A DNA stretch of 5,748 bases from an uncultured Veillonella sp. (GCA_900552445.1 URZS01000085.1:1-5748), one strand, 5' to 3'. Positions 1-5,681 are shown, counted from the stretch's first letter. A program made the numbers and translations. The notes: a model not told the origin generated them from the sequence alone.

Positions 1-99
1 CATAGCCGGCAAATAAATATCCGTCGACAACGATGTAAACGCCATCAAAGCACTTAATATAGAAATAAAAAGCCAACTTTTATTGCTAACCGTATGCAT
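1..99 (-). CDS. Bcr/CflA-family MFS multidrug exporter, N-terminal fragment
   Basis: Read on the minus strand from an ATG at 99-97, this gives 33 codons with no stop before the contig edge. The product starts MHTVSNKSW, continues as a hydrophobic first membrane helix (about residues 9-26), and reaches LSTDIYLPAM at residues 24-33. This matches the hallmark end of the first helix in Bcr/CflA drug:proton antiporters (LSIDMYLPAL in E. coli Bcr), including the acidic residue in the helix. These 12-helix inner-membrane proteins export drugs or small metabolites; the substrate cannot be guessed here. The start at 99 is favoured because GGTGA, part of a Shine-Dalgarno-like GTGGTGA, lies 4 bases upstream. 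An in-frame ATG at 138-136 has no good binding site. The gene runs divergently from dapL. Roughly 90% of it is missing because the contig ends, so this is an assembly truncation and not a pseudogene. Confidence 0.75.
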   Translation of the reverse strand, partial: MHTVSNKSWLFISILSALMAFTSLSTDIYLPAM

Positions 100-167
100 A
101 CAGTCACCACTTCCATATTCAACTATATAAACTTTCATATAAACCGTACTTTACTAAATATATATTC

Positions 168-176
168 ATTATAGCA
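168..176 (-). promoter_or_regulatory. Extended -10 promoter for the MFS exporter gene
   Basis: On the minus strand positions 176-168 read TGCTATAAT, a perfect extended -10 element (TGn plus TATAAT). No good -35 box is seen at the usual distance, which is tolerated by extended -10 promoters. Transcription would start near 161, leaving a leader of about 60 bases before the start codon at 99. The half-palindrome CTTTACTA at 149-156 would lie just downstream of that start point. Confidence 0.5.
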
Positions 177-226
177 AAAATATATATGAGGATATATAAA
201 TTTCTAATGTATTTTATTTTTCAATA

Positions 227-236
227 TTCTATAGAA
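227..236. promoter_or_regulatory. Palindrome TTCTATAGAA upstream of dapL
   Basis: A perfect 10-bp palindrome within the 12-mer ATTCTATAGAAA (226-237). The identical 12-mer recurs upstream of ddh at 1725-1736. It lies just upstream of the predicted dapL -35 region, 28 bases before the predicted -10. It is a candidate binding site for a regulator shared by the two diaminopimelate genes. The regulator itself is not identifiable. Confidence 0.4.
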
Positions 237-241
237 AGCTA

Positions 242-277
242 TTGCGTAAATTGTTTTTATCCTTTACTATAGTAAAG
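242..277 (+). promoter_or_regulatory. Probable dapL promoter overlapping a 16-bp palindrome
   Basis: A weak sigma-70-type promoter can be drawn as TTGCGT (242-247), 17 bases, TACTAT (265-270), giving a start near 277 and a leader of about 27 bases. A perfect 16-bp palindrome, CTTTACTATAGTAAAG, occupies 262-277 and so covers the proposed -10 and start point, the classic position of a repressor operator. The half-site CTTTACTA also occurs at 149-156, next to the divergent MFS promoter. The palindrome is certain; the promoter boxes are only moderately good matches. Confidence 0.4.
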
Positions 278-303
278 AGAGTTACATTTAGAAAGGAATC
301 ATC

Positions 304-1533
304 ATGGCTAATATCAATGAAAATTACTTAAATCTACAAGGTTCTTATTTATTTGCTAATATTGCAAAAAAGGTAAATGAGTACCAAGCCGCACATCCAG
401 ATGCAGATATTATTCGTCTTGGTATTGGCGATGTAACGTTACCTCTTGCACCTGCAATTATCGACGCAATGAGTAAAGCAGTTCAAGAGATGGGCAAAGC
501 AGAAACGTTCCGCGGTTACGGCCCTGAACAAGGTTATGACTTCTTACGCCAAGCTATTGTTGATGGCGACTACAAACCATTAGGTGTAGATATTGCAATC
601 GACGAAGTATTCGTATCTGACGGTGCAAAATCTGACGTTGGCAACATCCAAGAATTATTCAGCGAAGATAATGTTATCGCTATTACAGATCCAGTGTATC
701 CAGTATATCTAGATTCCAATGTTATGGGCGGTCGTACTGGCGAAGCTGTAGACGGTATCTTCCAAAAGGTTGTATACCTCCCTACTTCTGCAGAAAATAA
801 TTTTTCTCCAGAATTTCCATCTGAAAGAGTAGATATCGTATATCTTTGCTCCCCTAACAATCCTACTGGTACTGTTTTGAGCCGTGCTCGTTTAGCAGAA
901 TGGATTAAATGGTGTAAAGATAACGACGCAATTTTGATGTTTGACTCCGCTTACGAAGCTTTTATCACCACAGAAGACACTGTAAAATCTATCTACGAAA
1001 TCGAAGGTGCTCGCGAAGTAGCCATCGAGTTCCGTTCCTTCTCTAAAACTGCAGGTTTCACAGGTACACGTTGTGCTTATGCAGTAGTACCTAAAGAAGT
1101 GACAGGCAAAACTAAATCTGGTGAACGCCAAGCCCTCAATCCTATGTGGAACCGCCGTCAATGTACTAAATTCAATGGTGTTCCTTACATCATTCAACGC
1201 GGTGCTGAAGCAGTGTACACTAAAGAAGGCCGCGAACAAACACAAGCAAACATTGCGTACTACAAAGAAAATGCCCGCATCATCAAAGAAGGTCTAGAGT
1301 CTATCGGCCTTACTGTATACGGCGGTGTTGACGCGCCATACATTTGGCTTAAAACACCAGGCAACATGACTAGCTGGGAATTATTTGACATCTTGCTCGA
1401 ACAAGTTCAAATCGTATCTACCCCAGGATCTGGCTTTGGCCCTCACGGCGAAGGTTACCTTCGTTTAACTGCTTTCGGTAGCCGTGAAAATACGATTCGC
1501 GCCGTTGAAAGAATCAAAACTTTACAATTCTAA
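304..1533 (+). CDS. dapL: LL-diaminopimelate aminotransferase (DapL)
   Basis: A PLP-dependent fold-type I aminotransferase of 409 residues, the usual DapL length. It converts L-2,3,4,5-tetrahydrodipicolinate plus glutamate into LL-2,6-diaminopimelate plus 2-oxoglutarate in one cytoplasmic step, bypassing the succinylase and acetylase branches of lysine and peptidoglycan synthesis. Family signatures are clear: N-terminal [25 protein letters not shown] (37-48), [15 protein letters not shown] (67-81) and SDGAKSD (105-111). PLP-site residues seen are N186 in SPNNPTG (183-189), D214 and Y217 in FDSAY, and the Schiff-base lysine K248 in [12 protein letters not shown] (245-256). R387 in YLRL is the expected substrate-carboxylate arginine. 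The start is supported by AAAGGA (292-297) six bases upstream. The gene has its own terminator and sits 279 bp before ddh, another enzyme acting on the same substrate. The product LL-DAP would need DapF to become meso-DAP. No frame disruption is seen. Confidence 0.96.
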   Translation: MANINENYLNLQGSYLFANIAKKVNEYQAAHPDADIIRLGIGDVTLPLAPAIIDAMSKAVQEMGKAETFRGYGPEQGYDFLRQAIVDGDYKPLGVDIAIDEVFVSDGAKSDVGNIQELFSEDNVIAITDPVYPVYLDSNVMGGRTGEAVDGIFQKVVYLPTSAENNFSPEFPSERVDIVYLCSPNNPTGTVLSRARLAEWIKWCKDNDAILMFDSAYEAFITTEDTVKSIYEIEGAREVAIEFRSFSKTAGFTGTRCAYAVVPKEVTGKTKSGERQALNPMWNRRQCTKFNGVPYIIQRGAEAVYTKEGREQTQANIAYYKENARIIKEGLESIGLTVYGGVDAPYIWLKTPGNMTSWELFDILLEQVQIVSTPGSGFGPHGEGYLRLTAFGSRENTIRAVERIKTLQF

Positions 1534-1547
1534 TACCTATAAAACAA

Positions 1548-1591
1548 AAAGACCGATTGCAATCCTATAATAGGAAGATAATCGGTCTTTT
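1548..1591 (+). terminator. Intrinsic terminator after dapL
   Basis: Arms AAAGACCGATT (1548-1558) and AATCGGTCTTT (1580-1590) pair perfectly over 11 bp. The intervening bases hold a second small hairpin (TCCTA at 1563-1567 with TAGGA at 1571-1575). The U-run on the plus strand is short (TTTT, 1588-1591), whereas the A-rich left flank would give a better U-run on the minus strand, so it may act in both directions. It begins 15 bases after the dapL stop codon. Confidence 0.75.
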
Positions 1592-1725
1592 CCATGCCTT
1601 CATAGATATGATTATTGAGTTTTTAGTGAAAGTACCGTAAATATATGCATTAGGAGCAATATAGTTCTACACAAATCAATGTCTCTCATTATGTATTCAA
1701 TGTTTATCAAACTCACTGCAATAAA

Positions 1726-1735
1726 TTCTATAGAA
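1726..1735. promoter_or_regulatory. Palindrome TTCTATAGAA upstream of ddh
   Basis: A second copy of the palindrome found upstream of dapL, within the identical 12-mer ATTCTATAGAAA (1725-1736). It ends 26 bases before the ddh -10 box, almost the same placement as at dapL (28 bases). The remainder of the dapL-ddh spacer between the terminator and this site is AT-rich, and I see no gene in it. Confidence 0.4.
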
Positions 1736-1758
1736 AAATATCAAATACATTTATTTTG

Positions 1759-1767
1759 TGCTATAAT
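1759..1767 (+). promoter_or_regulatory. Extended -10 promoter for ddh
   Basis: TGCTATAAT at 1759-1767 is a perfect extended -10 element. The -35 position (about 1739-1744, TATCAA) matches poorly. The start would be near 1774, with a leader of about 39 bases carrying AGGAGG (1802-1807). The leader is too short for a riboswitch. Confidence 0.6.
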
Positions 1768-1812
1768 AGTAATGTTAATTATTAAATTTATCAATTTATA
1801 TAGGAGGCTAAT

Positions 1813-2784
1813 ATGAATATTCGTATTGGTATCGTTGGCTACGGCAACTTGGCTCGTGGCGTAGAAGCATCCGTTCAATTACAACCTGATATGGAGCTCG
1901 TAGGCGTATTCTCTCGCCGTCAAGGTATTGAAACTGTATCTGGTGTACCTGCTTACACTATGGAAGATATTCCTAATTTCAAAGGTAAAATCGATGTAAT
2001 GGTTCTTTGTGGCGGTTCTGCTACAGACCTAATCGAACAAACACCAATGGTAACTAAATACTTCAACTGTATCGATTCCTTCGATACACATGCACGTATT
2101 CCTGAGCATTTTGCTAATGTAGACAAAGTAGCTAAAGAAGCTAAAACTGCTACATTGATTTCTTGCGGTTGGGATCCAGGCATGTTCTCCTTGCAACGCG
2201 TTTACGCTGAAGCAATCTTGCCAAAAGGCAAATCCTACACATTCTGGGGCCGCGGCGTATCCCAAGGTCACTCCGACGCAATCCGTCGTCTTGAAGGCGT
2301 AGTTGATGCTCGTCAATACACTGTTCCTAAAGAACAATACTTAGAGGAAATCCGCAATGGTCAAACTCCTGACGTTGATGGCTACAAAGGTCACCTTCGT
2401 GAGTGCTACGTAGTAGCTGCTCCTGATGCGGACAAAGCTAAAATTGAAAACGAAATCAAAACTATGGAAAACTACTTCGTAGGTTACGAAACTATAGTTC
2501 ACTTCATTTCCCAAGAGGAACTTGATCGCGACCACAAAGGTATTCCACATGGTGGCTTCGTTCTTCGCTCTGGTGAAAGCACAGATGGCACACGTCACGT
2601 TATCGAGTACTCCTTGAAACTTGACTCCAACCCTGAATTCACAGGTTCTGCCCTCGTTGCTTACGCACGTGGCATCTACCGCCTTGCTAAACACGGCGGC
2701 ACAGGTTGCTACACAGTATTCGACATTCCACCAGCTTGGATTTCTACACAATCCGCTGCGGACTTGAGAGCACATTCTCTATAA
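1813..2784 (+). CDS. ddh: meso-diaminopimelate dehydrogenase (Ddh)
   Basis: A 323-residue NADP-dependent dehydrogenase that reductively aminates tetrahydrodipicolinate with ammonia and NADPH to give meso-2,6-diaminopimelate, the direct precursor of lysine and of the peptidoglycan cross-linking residue. An N-terminal Rossmann fold begins IRIGIVGYGNLARG (3-16). Segments conserved with the Corynebacterium glutamicum enzyme are IDSFDTH (87-93), SCGWDPGMFS (117-126), FWGRGVSQGHSDA (144-156), YFVGYE (221-226), PHGG (245-248), and EYSLKLDSNPEFT (265-277). Length agrees with the family (about 320-326). The start is fixed by AGGAGG five bases upstream and by the glycine-rich motif lying right after it. 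The gene is monocistronic, with its own promoter and two hairpins behind it. It duplicates in one step what DapL plus DapF do in two. The sequence does not show whether it works mainly in synthesis or in oxidising meso-DAP. Confidence 0.95.
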   Translation: MNIRIGIVGYGNLARGVEASVQLQPDMELVGVFSRRQGIETVSGVPAYTMEDIPNFKGKIDVMVLCGGSATDLIEQTPMVTKYFNCIDSFDTHARIPEHFANVDKVAKEAKTATLISCGWDPGMFSLQRVYAEAILPKGKSYTFWGRGVSQGHSDAIRRLEGVVDARQYTVPKEQYLEEIRNGQTPDVDGYKGHLRECYVVAAPDADKAKIENEIKTMENYFVGYETIVHFISQEELDRDHKGIPHGGFVLRSGESTDGTRHVIEYSLKLDSNPEFTGSALVAYARGIYRLAKHGGTGCYTVFDIPPAWISTQSAADLRAHSL

Positions 2785-2794
2785 GACATATAAC

Positions 2795-2827
2795 AAAAAT
2801 CCCACACCTCAGTGTGGGTTTTTGTTT
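2795..2827 (+). terminator. Intrinsic terminator after ddh
   Basis: Stem CCCACAC (2801-2807), loop CTCA, and GTGTGGG (2812-2818), followed by TTTTTGTTT. The A-run before the stem extends the pairing. It starts 10 bases after the ddh stop codon. Confidence 0.9.
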
Positions 2828-2872
2828 AGTGACACTACGAGTCACCTATGTGACTAATGGTGTCACTTTTTT
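2828..2872 (+). repeat. Nested GTGAC/GTCAC inverted repeat, second terminator or operator
   Basis: Outer arms AGTGACAC (2828-2835) and GTGTCACT (2860-2867) enclose inner arms AGTCAC (2840-2845) and GTGACT (2850-2855) with a 4-base loop. A run of six T follows (2867-2872). RNA from ddh could form one long interrupted hairpin followed by U residues, which fits a back-up terminator. Equally, the four alternating GTGAC/GTCAC half-sites sit just upstream of the ychF promoter and could bind a protein as DNA. The inverted repeats are certain; the role is not. Confidence 0.6.
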
Positions 2873-2895
2873 AGTACAAATTTATAGCCTCTATA

Positions 2896-2904
2896 TGATA
2901 TAAT
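2896..2904 (+). promoter_or_regulatory. Extended -10 promoter for ychF
   Basis: TGATATAAT at 2896-2904 is an extended -10 element; no good -35 is seen. The start would be near 2911 with a leader of about 69 bases. Shortly after it an imperfect-loop inverted repeat, AGTTTC (2918-2923) and GAAACT (2928-2933), could form a small leader hairpin. Translation signals are AAAAGGTGG ending at 2975, four bases before the ATG. Confidence 0.55.
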
Positions 2905-2979
2905 ATTTATTTGATAGAGTTTCTATGGAAACTTTCACAAAGAACGAAATCAATTAATTAGTTAATAAAAGGTGGTACC

Positions 2980-4086
2980 ATGAGCACAAATTTAGAAGTA
3001 GGCATCGTAGGCCTTCCAAATGTTGGTAAAAGTACATTATTCAACGCCATTACAAAAGCAGGCGCTGAAGCTGCCAACTATCCATTCTGTACAATCGAGC
3101 CAAACGTAGGTGTCGTTGACGTTCCAGATAATCGTTTAGCGGTATTGGCTGAAATGTTTGGTTCTAAACGCATTCTTCCTGCTGCTATGCGCTTCGTAGA
3201 TATTGCGGGCCTTGTAGAAGGTGCATCAAAAGGTGAAGGTTTAGGTAATAAATTCCTTAGCCACATCCGCCAAGTAGACGCCATTGCTCAAGTTATTCGT
3301 TGCTTTGAGGATCCTAACATTACTCACGTTGCTGGCTCTATCGATCCAATCCGGGACATCGAAATCATCAATACTGAGCTTTGCCTCGCTGACCTTGAGT
3401 CCGTAGAAAAACGCAAACAACGTATTGAAAAAATCGCTAAATCTGGCGATAAAGATGCTCGTGCTGAATTGCCATTACTAGAGCGCATCATGGAAGGTCT
3501 TGGCGAAGCTAAACCAGTTCGTGCCCAAGGTCTTAACGAAGACGAATTAGAAATGATCAAAGAATTAACTTTGCTCACAGCTAAACCATCCCTCTTCGTT
3601 GCTAATGTGTCCGAAGACGAAGTAGCTGATTACTCCGCTAACGAACATGTAAAACGCGTAGAAGAATACGCCAAAAATGAAGGTGCTGGCATCGTTGTTG
3701 TTTCTGCCCGCATCGAATCTGAAATCGCTGAGTTATCCGATGAAGAATCCGCTGCATTCCTCGAAGATTTAGGCCTTGAAGAATCTGGCTTAACGAAGCT
3801 TATTAAAGCAAGCTATGCACTATTAGGTCTTATCAACTACTTCACGGCTGGTGAAATGGAAGCTCGTGCATGGACAATTGTAGATGGCACAAAAGCACCT
3901 CAAGCGGCTGGTAAAATCCACTCCGATATCGAAAAAGGCTTTATCCGTGCTGAAATCGTATCCTTCGATGACTTACAAGCTTGCGGTAGCCAAAATGCGG
4001 CTAAAGAAAAAGGCCTCGTACGCCTAGAAGGTAAAGAATACATTATGAAAGACGGAGACGTAACACACTTCCGCTTCAACGTATAA
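2980..4086 (+). CDS. ychF: YchF/OLA1-family P-loop ATPase
   Basis: A 368-residue cytoplasmic TRAFAC-class protein, a near-universal Obg-related NTPase that in studied members prefers ATP and associates with ribosomes, with links to stress responses. The nucleotide-binding motifs are visible: G1 GLPNVGKST (11-19) and G3 DIAGL (74-78), in which a leucine replaces the usual catalytic glutamine as in other HAS-type NTPases. At the G4 position NVSE (209-212) takes the place of NKxD, the basis for the relaxed base specificity. A helical insertion occupies about 125-195. The C-terminal TGS domain includes YFTAGEMEARAWTI (287-300) and HSDIEKGFIRAEIV (314-327). Length is normal for the family (about 363-370). 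The GTG-like alternatives can be dismissed because the binding site and the conserved VGIVGLPNVGKS start fit this ATG. It is flanked by its own promoter and a strong terminator, and is probably transcribed alone. Confidence 0.97.
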   Translation: MSTNLEVGIVGLPNVGKSTLFNAITKAGAEAANYPFCTIEPNVGVVDVPDNRLAVLAEMFGSKRILPAAMRFVDIAGLVEGASKGEGLGNKFLSHIRQVDAIAQVIRCFEDPNITHVAGSIDPIRDIEIINTELCLADLESVEKRKQRIEKIAKSGDKDARAELPLLERIMEGLGEAKPVRAQGLNEDELEMIKELTLLTAKPSLFVANVSEDEVADYSANEHVKRVEEYAKNEGAGIVVVSARIESEIAELSDEESAAFLEDLGLEESGLTKLIKASYALLGLINYFTAGEMEARAWTIVDGTKAPQAAGKIHSDIEKGFIRAEIVSFDDLQACGSQNAAKEKGLVRLEGKEYIMKDGDVTHFRFNV

Positions 4087-4100
4087 TACAAATTAATAAC

Positions 4101-4138
4101 AAAAAAACCAGTAAATCGAACGATTTACTGGTTTTTTT
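4101..4138. terminator. Bidirectional terminator between ychF and csbD-like gene
   Basis: Seven A residues, then CCAGTAAATCG (4108-4118), two bases, CGATTTACTGG (4121-4131), then seven T residues. The perfect 11-bp stem with A-run and T-run on either side would terminate both ychF (plus) and the convergent CsbD-family gene (minus, ending at 4166). Confidence 0.92.
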
Positions 4139-4165
4139 AATGCTACAAAAAGCTTTTATTTAATT

Positions 4166-4402
4166 TTATTTGTCATCATTGCCCAATGCATTTTTAAGGC
4201 CACTAATCGCACCTTCTACAGCATCTTTAGCATCATCTGCAGCTTTCTTAACATCATCTGCAATATCATTAGCAGCGTCTTTTACTTTTGCTACTGTATT
4301 TTCAACAACGCCTTCTGCTTCCATTTGTTTGTCATCAGTTAATTTGCCAACATTTTCTTTTACTGCACCTTTAACTTGATCTAATTTATCATCTAATGCC
4401 AT
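4166..4402 (-). CDS. CsbD-family small stress protein
   Basis: A 78-residue, highly charged, lysine- and aspartate-rich protein without a signal peptide or membrane segment. Residues 1-45 match the CsbD-like domain: DKLDQVKGAVKENVGKLTDD followed by KQMEAEG. The C-terminal part (about 46-70) is an alanine/lysine/aspartate-rich amphipathic helix of the form DDVKKAADDAKDAVEG. CsbD belongs to the general stress regulon in Bacillus, and relatives are induced by many stresses; the molecular function is unknown. The ATG at 4402-4400 is chosen because AAAGGAG lies eight bases upstream. A longer reading from 4429 would begin before that binding site. It lies 64 bp downstream of a GlsB-type gene on the same strand, and may be co-transcribed with it, since the gap has only a weak AT palindrome. 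The strong terminator at 4101-4138 ends the transcript. Confidence 0.88.
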   Translation of the reverse strand: MALDDKLDQVKGAVKENVGKLTDDKQMEAEGVVENTVAKVKDAANDIADDVKKAADDAKDAVEGAISGLKNALGNDDK

Positions 4403-4448
4403 AATAGTGACTCCTTTCATGTAAATCACGTTTAACTATATTAAAACT

Positions 4449-4460
4449 ACTTTTAAAAGT
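4449..4460. repeat. 12-bp AT-rich palindrome between glsB-like and csbD-like genes
   Basis: ACTTTTAAAAGT is a perfect palindrome lying just after the stop codon of the GlsB-type gene. It has no GC stem, so it would be a weak terminator at best. It might mark an operator for a csbD-specific promoter, but no convincing promoter boxes are seen in this gap. Confidence 0.25.
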
Positions 4461-4466
4461 TGATTA

Positions 4467-4706
4467 CTATCCCCTTTTTCCGAAGAAAAATGAGACTACA
4501 GCAACAACAATTACTGCACCTAATACAGATGGAATTAAGGACATTCCTGCTAAGCTAGGACCCCAAGTACCAAATAGGGACTGACCTACGGACGAGCCAA
4601 TTAAACCAGCCACAACTTTAGCGATAACGCCCATTGCACCGCCCTTGTTAGTGATGGCACCCGCTAGGAACCCGATAAAACCACCAACAATAATTGACCA
4701 TAACAT
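4467..4706 (-). CDS. GlsB/YeaQ/YmgE-family small membrane stress protein
   Basis: A 79-residue hydrophobic protein with three predicted membrane helices at about 3-19, 25-46 and 57-76, ending in a short basic tail GKRG. The glycine-rich pattern IIVGGFIGFLAGAIT, then KGGAMG and a helix with GLIGSSVGQSLFG, is typical of the 'transglycosylase-associated protein' family (Pfam PF04226; E. coli YeaQ and YmgE, enterococcal GlsB). Despite that name, no enzyme activity is established; members are associated with stress. Normal length is about 80-85 residues. The ATG at 4706-4704 has AAGGAG seven bases upstream. It precedes the CsbD-family gene, and both belong to families known from stress regulons, so a joint envelope or general stress role is plausible. 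Confidence 0.88.
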   Translation of the reverse strand: MLWSIIVGGFIGFLAGAITNKGGAMGVIAKVVAGLIGSSVGQSLFGTWGPSLAGMSLIPSVLGAVIVVAVVSFFFGKRG

Positions 4707-4753
4707 ACAATCACTCCTTCCTATTTAATCAAAATATTCATAAATTCTATCAA

Positions 4754-4781
4754 ATAATACAGTTTTATAAATATTTTACAA
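4754..4781 (-). promoter_or_regulatory. Probable promoter of the glsB-like/csbD-like pair
   Basis: On the minus strand, TTGTAA (4781-4776), 16 bases, TATTAT (4759-4754). The predicted start near 4747 gives a leader of about 40 bases to the GlsB-type start codon. The box matches are 4/6 and 5/6 in very AT-rich DNA, so this is tentative. I see no clear terminator for the nitroreductase gene in the 152-bp gap, so read-through is possible. Confidence 0.4.
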
Positions 4782-4858
4782 TTCTTGTATATTTATAATA
4801 TATCATTCAATTTTAAAGATTAAATGAAGATTTTCGATTTAGTTCTATATATAACGAT

Positions 4859-5569
4859 CTATTCAACTACTGTTACAATTTCATCTAAAGTACGACGTGT
4901 TTTATTGCGATGTGGTTCTTCATCACGGTAGCCGAAGGCAGCCATTACAGCAATGCCAAAGTGTTTAGTATCGAAAAGGCCAAGTTCATCACCTAAGAGT
5001 GCTGTCATGTCATCTTGATTGAAGCCTTCTAATGGACAGGAATCTAAGCCTTCATAAGCAGCCATTGTCATCATATTCGCCATAACGATATACGCTTGTT
5101 TAGAGGACCAATCAAAAGCAGCACGTTCAGACTCAAATGTTTTATAATCACTTGTAGTAAATTGAGCATATTTTTCGCGATATGCTGCATCTATTTCTGC
5201 AGGTAATTGCTTAACTGTTTCTTGAATGTAACGTACATAAGGGGAGTCAAACTCTAAGTCTACTTTTTTACGTGTTAAGAATACCACCAAATGACTTGCT
5301 TCAAGGCCTGCATGAATGCCCCAGCCATGAGCTTTCATTTTTTCTCGAATTTCTGGATTTTGGATAACTAGCAATTCAAAAGGCTCAAATCCAAGGGATG
5401 TTGGTGCCAAGCGAGCTGCTACTAAAATAGCATTCCAATCTTCATCGGAAATCTTCTTCGTGCTATCAAACTTTTTACATGCATAACGATATGTCATAGC
5501 ATATTCTAAATCTTTACGATTCAATTTAGGGGCTGTTAATTTTATATTTTCTATTTCATACTTGCTCAT
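4859..5569 (-). CDS. NfsB-like FMN-dependent NAD(P)H nitroreductase
   Basis: A 236-residue cytoplasmic flavoprotein of the nitroreductase superfamily, expected to work as an FMN-containing homodimer moving electrons from NAD(P)H to nitroaromatics, quinones or other acceptors; the natural substrate is unknown. Seen in the sequence are RYACKKFD (28-35), the FMN-phosphate region of the family; APTSLGFEPF (55-64), where the usual glutamine before proline is glutamate; DSCPLEGF (176-183); and the C-terminal FGYRDEEPHRNKTRR (212-226). Length is near the family norm (about 215-240). The start at 5569 is chosen because GGAGG lies five bases upstream. In-frame ATGs at 5599 and 5581 lie before or overlap that binding site. 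It is the first gene of the minus-strand group. Such enzymes often give metronidazole or nitrofuran sensitivity, but that is family knowledge, not shown here. Confidence 0.92.
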   Translation of the reverse strand: MSKYEIENIKLTAPKLNRKDLEYAMTYRYACKKFDSTKKISDEDWNAILVAARLAPTSLGFEPFELLVIQNPEIREKMKAHGWGIHAGLEASHLVVFLTRKKVDLEFDSPYVRYIQETVKQLPAEIDAAYREKYAQFTTSDYKTFESERAAFDWSSKQAYIVMANMMTMAAYEGLDSCPLEGFNQDDMTALLGDELGLFDTKHFGIAVMAAFGYRDEEPHRNKTRRTLDEIVTVVE

Positions 5570-5603
5570 ATATACCTCCATAATGATAAAAAATATCATA
5601 TAT

Positions 5604-5634
5604 CTATAGTACCATAGTCAGCCTTTAAATTATA
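5604..5634 (-). promoter_or_regulatory. Probable nitroreductase promoter and near-palindrome
   Basis: A perfect TATAAT -10 lies on the minus strand at 5634-5629, without a good -35. Downstream, CTATAGTACCATAG (5604-5617) is a palindrome with one mismatched pair around a GTAC core, placed where a repressor bound near +10 to +25 would block transcription. The match to the -10 is exact but the region is AT-rich. Confidence 0.4.
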
Positions 5635-5650
5635 TAAGAACCAAGACTTT

Positions 5651-5681
5651 AATAAAAAAGAAAGAAAAAGCCTAGACGATT
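5651..5681 (-). terminator. Distal half of a terminator for an unseen upstream gene
   Basis: On the minus strand, positions 5681-5665 read AATCGTCTAGGCTTTTT and are followed by CTTTCTTTTTT, which looks like the right arm and U-rich tail of an intrinsic terminator. The expected perfect left arm is not present between 5682 and 5713. An imperfect partner is: GTCTAACTTTTT (5698-5709) can pair with AAAAAGCCTAGAC (5665-5677) apart from a small internal mismatch. Either the stem is imperfect, or the true left arm lies beyond an insertion. A minus-strand gene to the right of the contig is implied. Confidence 0.4.

Noticed and set aside
100..303. Lysine riboswitch (L-box) upstream of dapL
   Set aside because: Lysine-gene leaders often carry one, but the predicted leader is under 30 bases and none of the conserved purine-rich L-box segments is recognisable here. 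The same holds for 1591-1812 upstream of ddh.
892..1245. 117-codon open frame antisense to dapL (and others at 570-860, 1953-2183, 2029-2337, 2341-2775, 3078-3284, 3324-3578, 3900-4091)
   Set aside because: These are reverse-frame shadows of strongly conserved genes, with low-complexity cysteine/serine/phenylalanine-rich products and no ribosome binding sites.
1608..1640. Short ATG-initiated frame (about 10 codons) in the dapL-ddh spacer
   Set aside because: No ribosome binding site or promoter, and it ends immediately; judged to be chance.
2706..2903. 65-codon plus-strand frame across the ddh end
   Set aside because: It starts inside ddh in another frame, runs through two terminator hairpins and the ychF promoter, and has no binding site or recognisable protein.
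4170..4379. 69-codon plus-strand frame opposite the CsbD-family gene
   Set aside because: The serine/alanine-rich product is the mirror of the lysine/aspartate-rich CsbD-type coding sequence. It also begins right after a strong terminator with no promoter.
4403..4429. Nine extra N-terminal residues on the CsbD-family protein
   Set aside because: The AAAGGAG ribosome binding site lies within this stretch at ideal distance from the ATG at 4402, and the conserved domain begins there.
5570..5599. Ten extra N-terminal residues on the nitroreductase
   Set aside because: The GGAGG site that serves the ATG at 5569 lies inside this extension, and the upstream ATGs have no binding site of their own.
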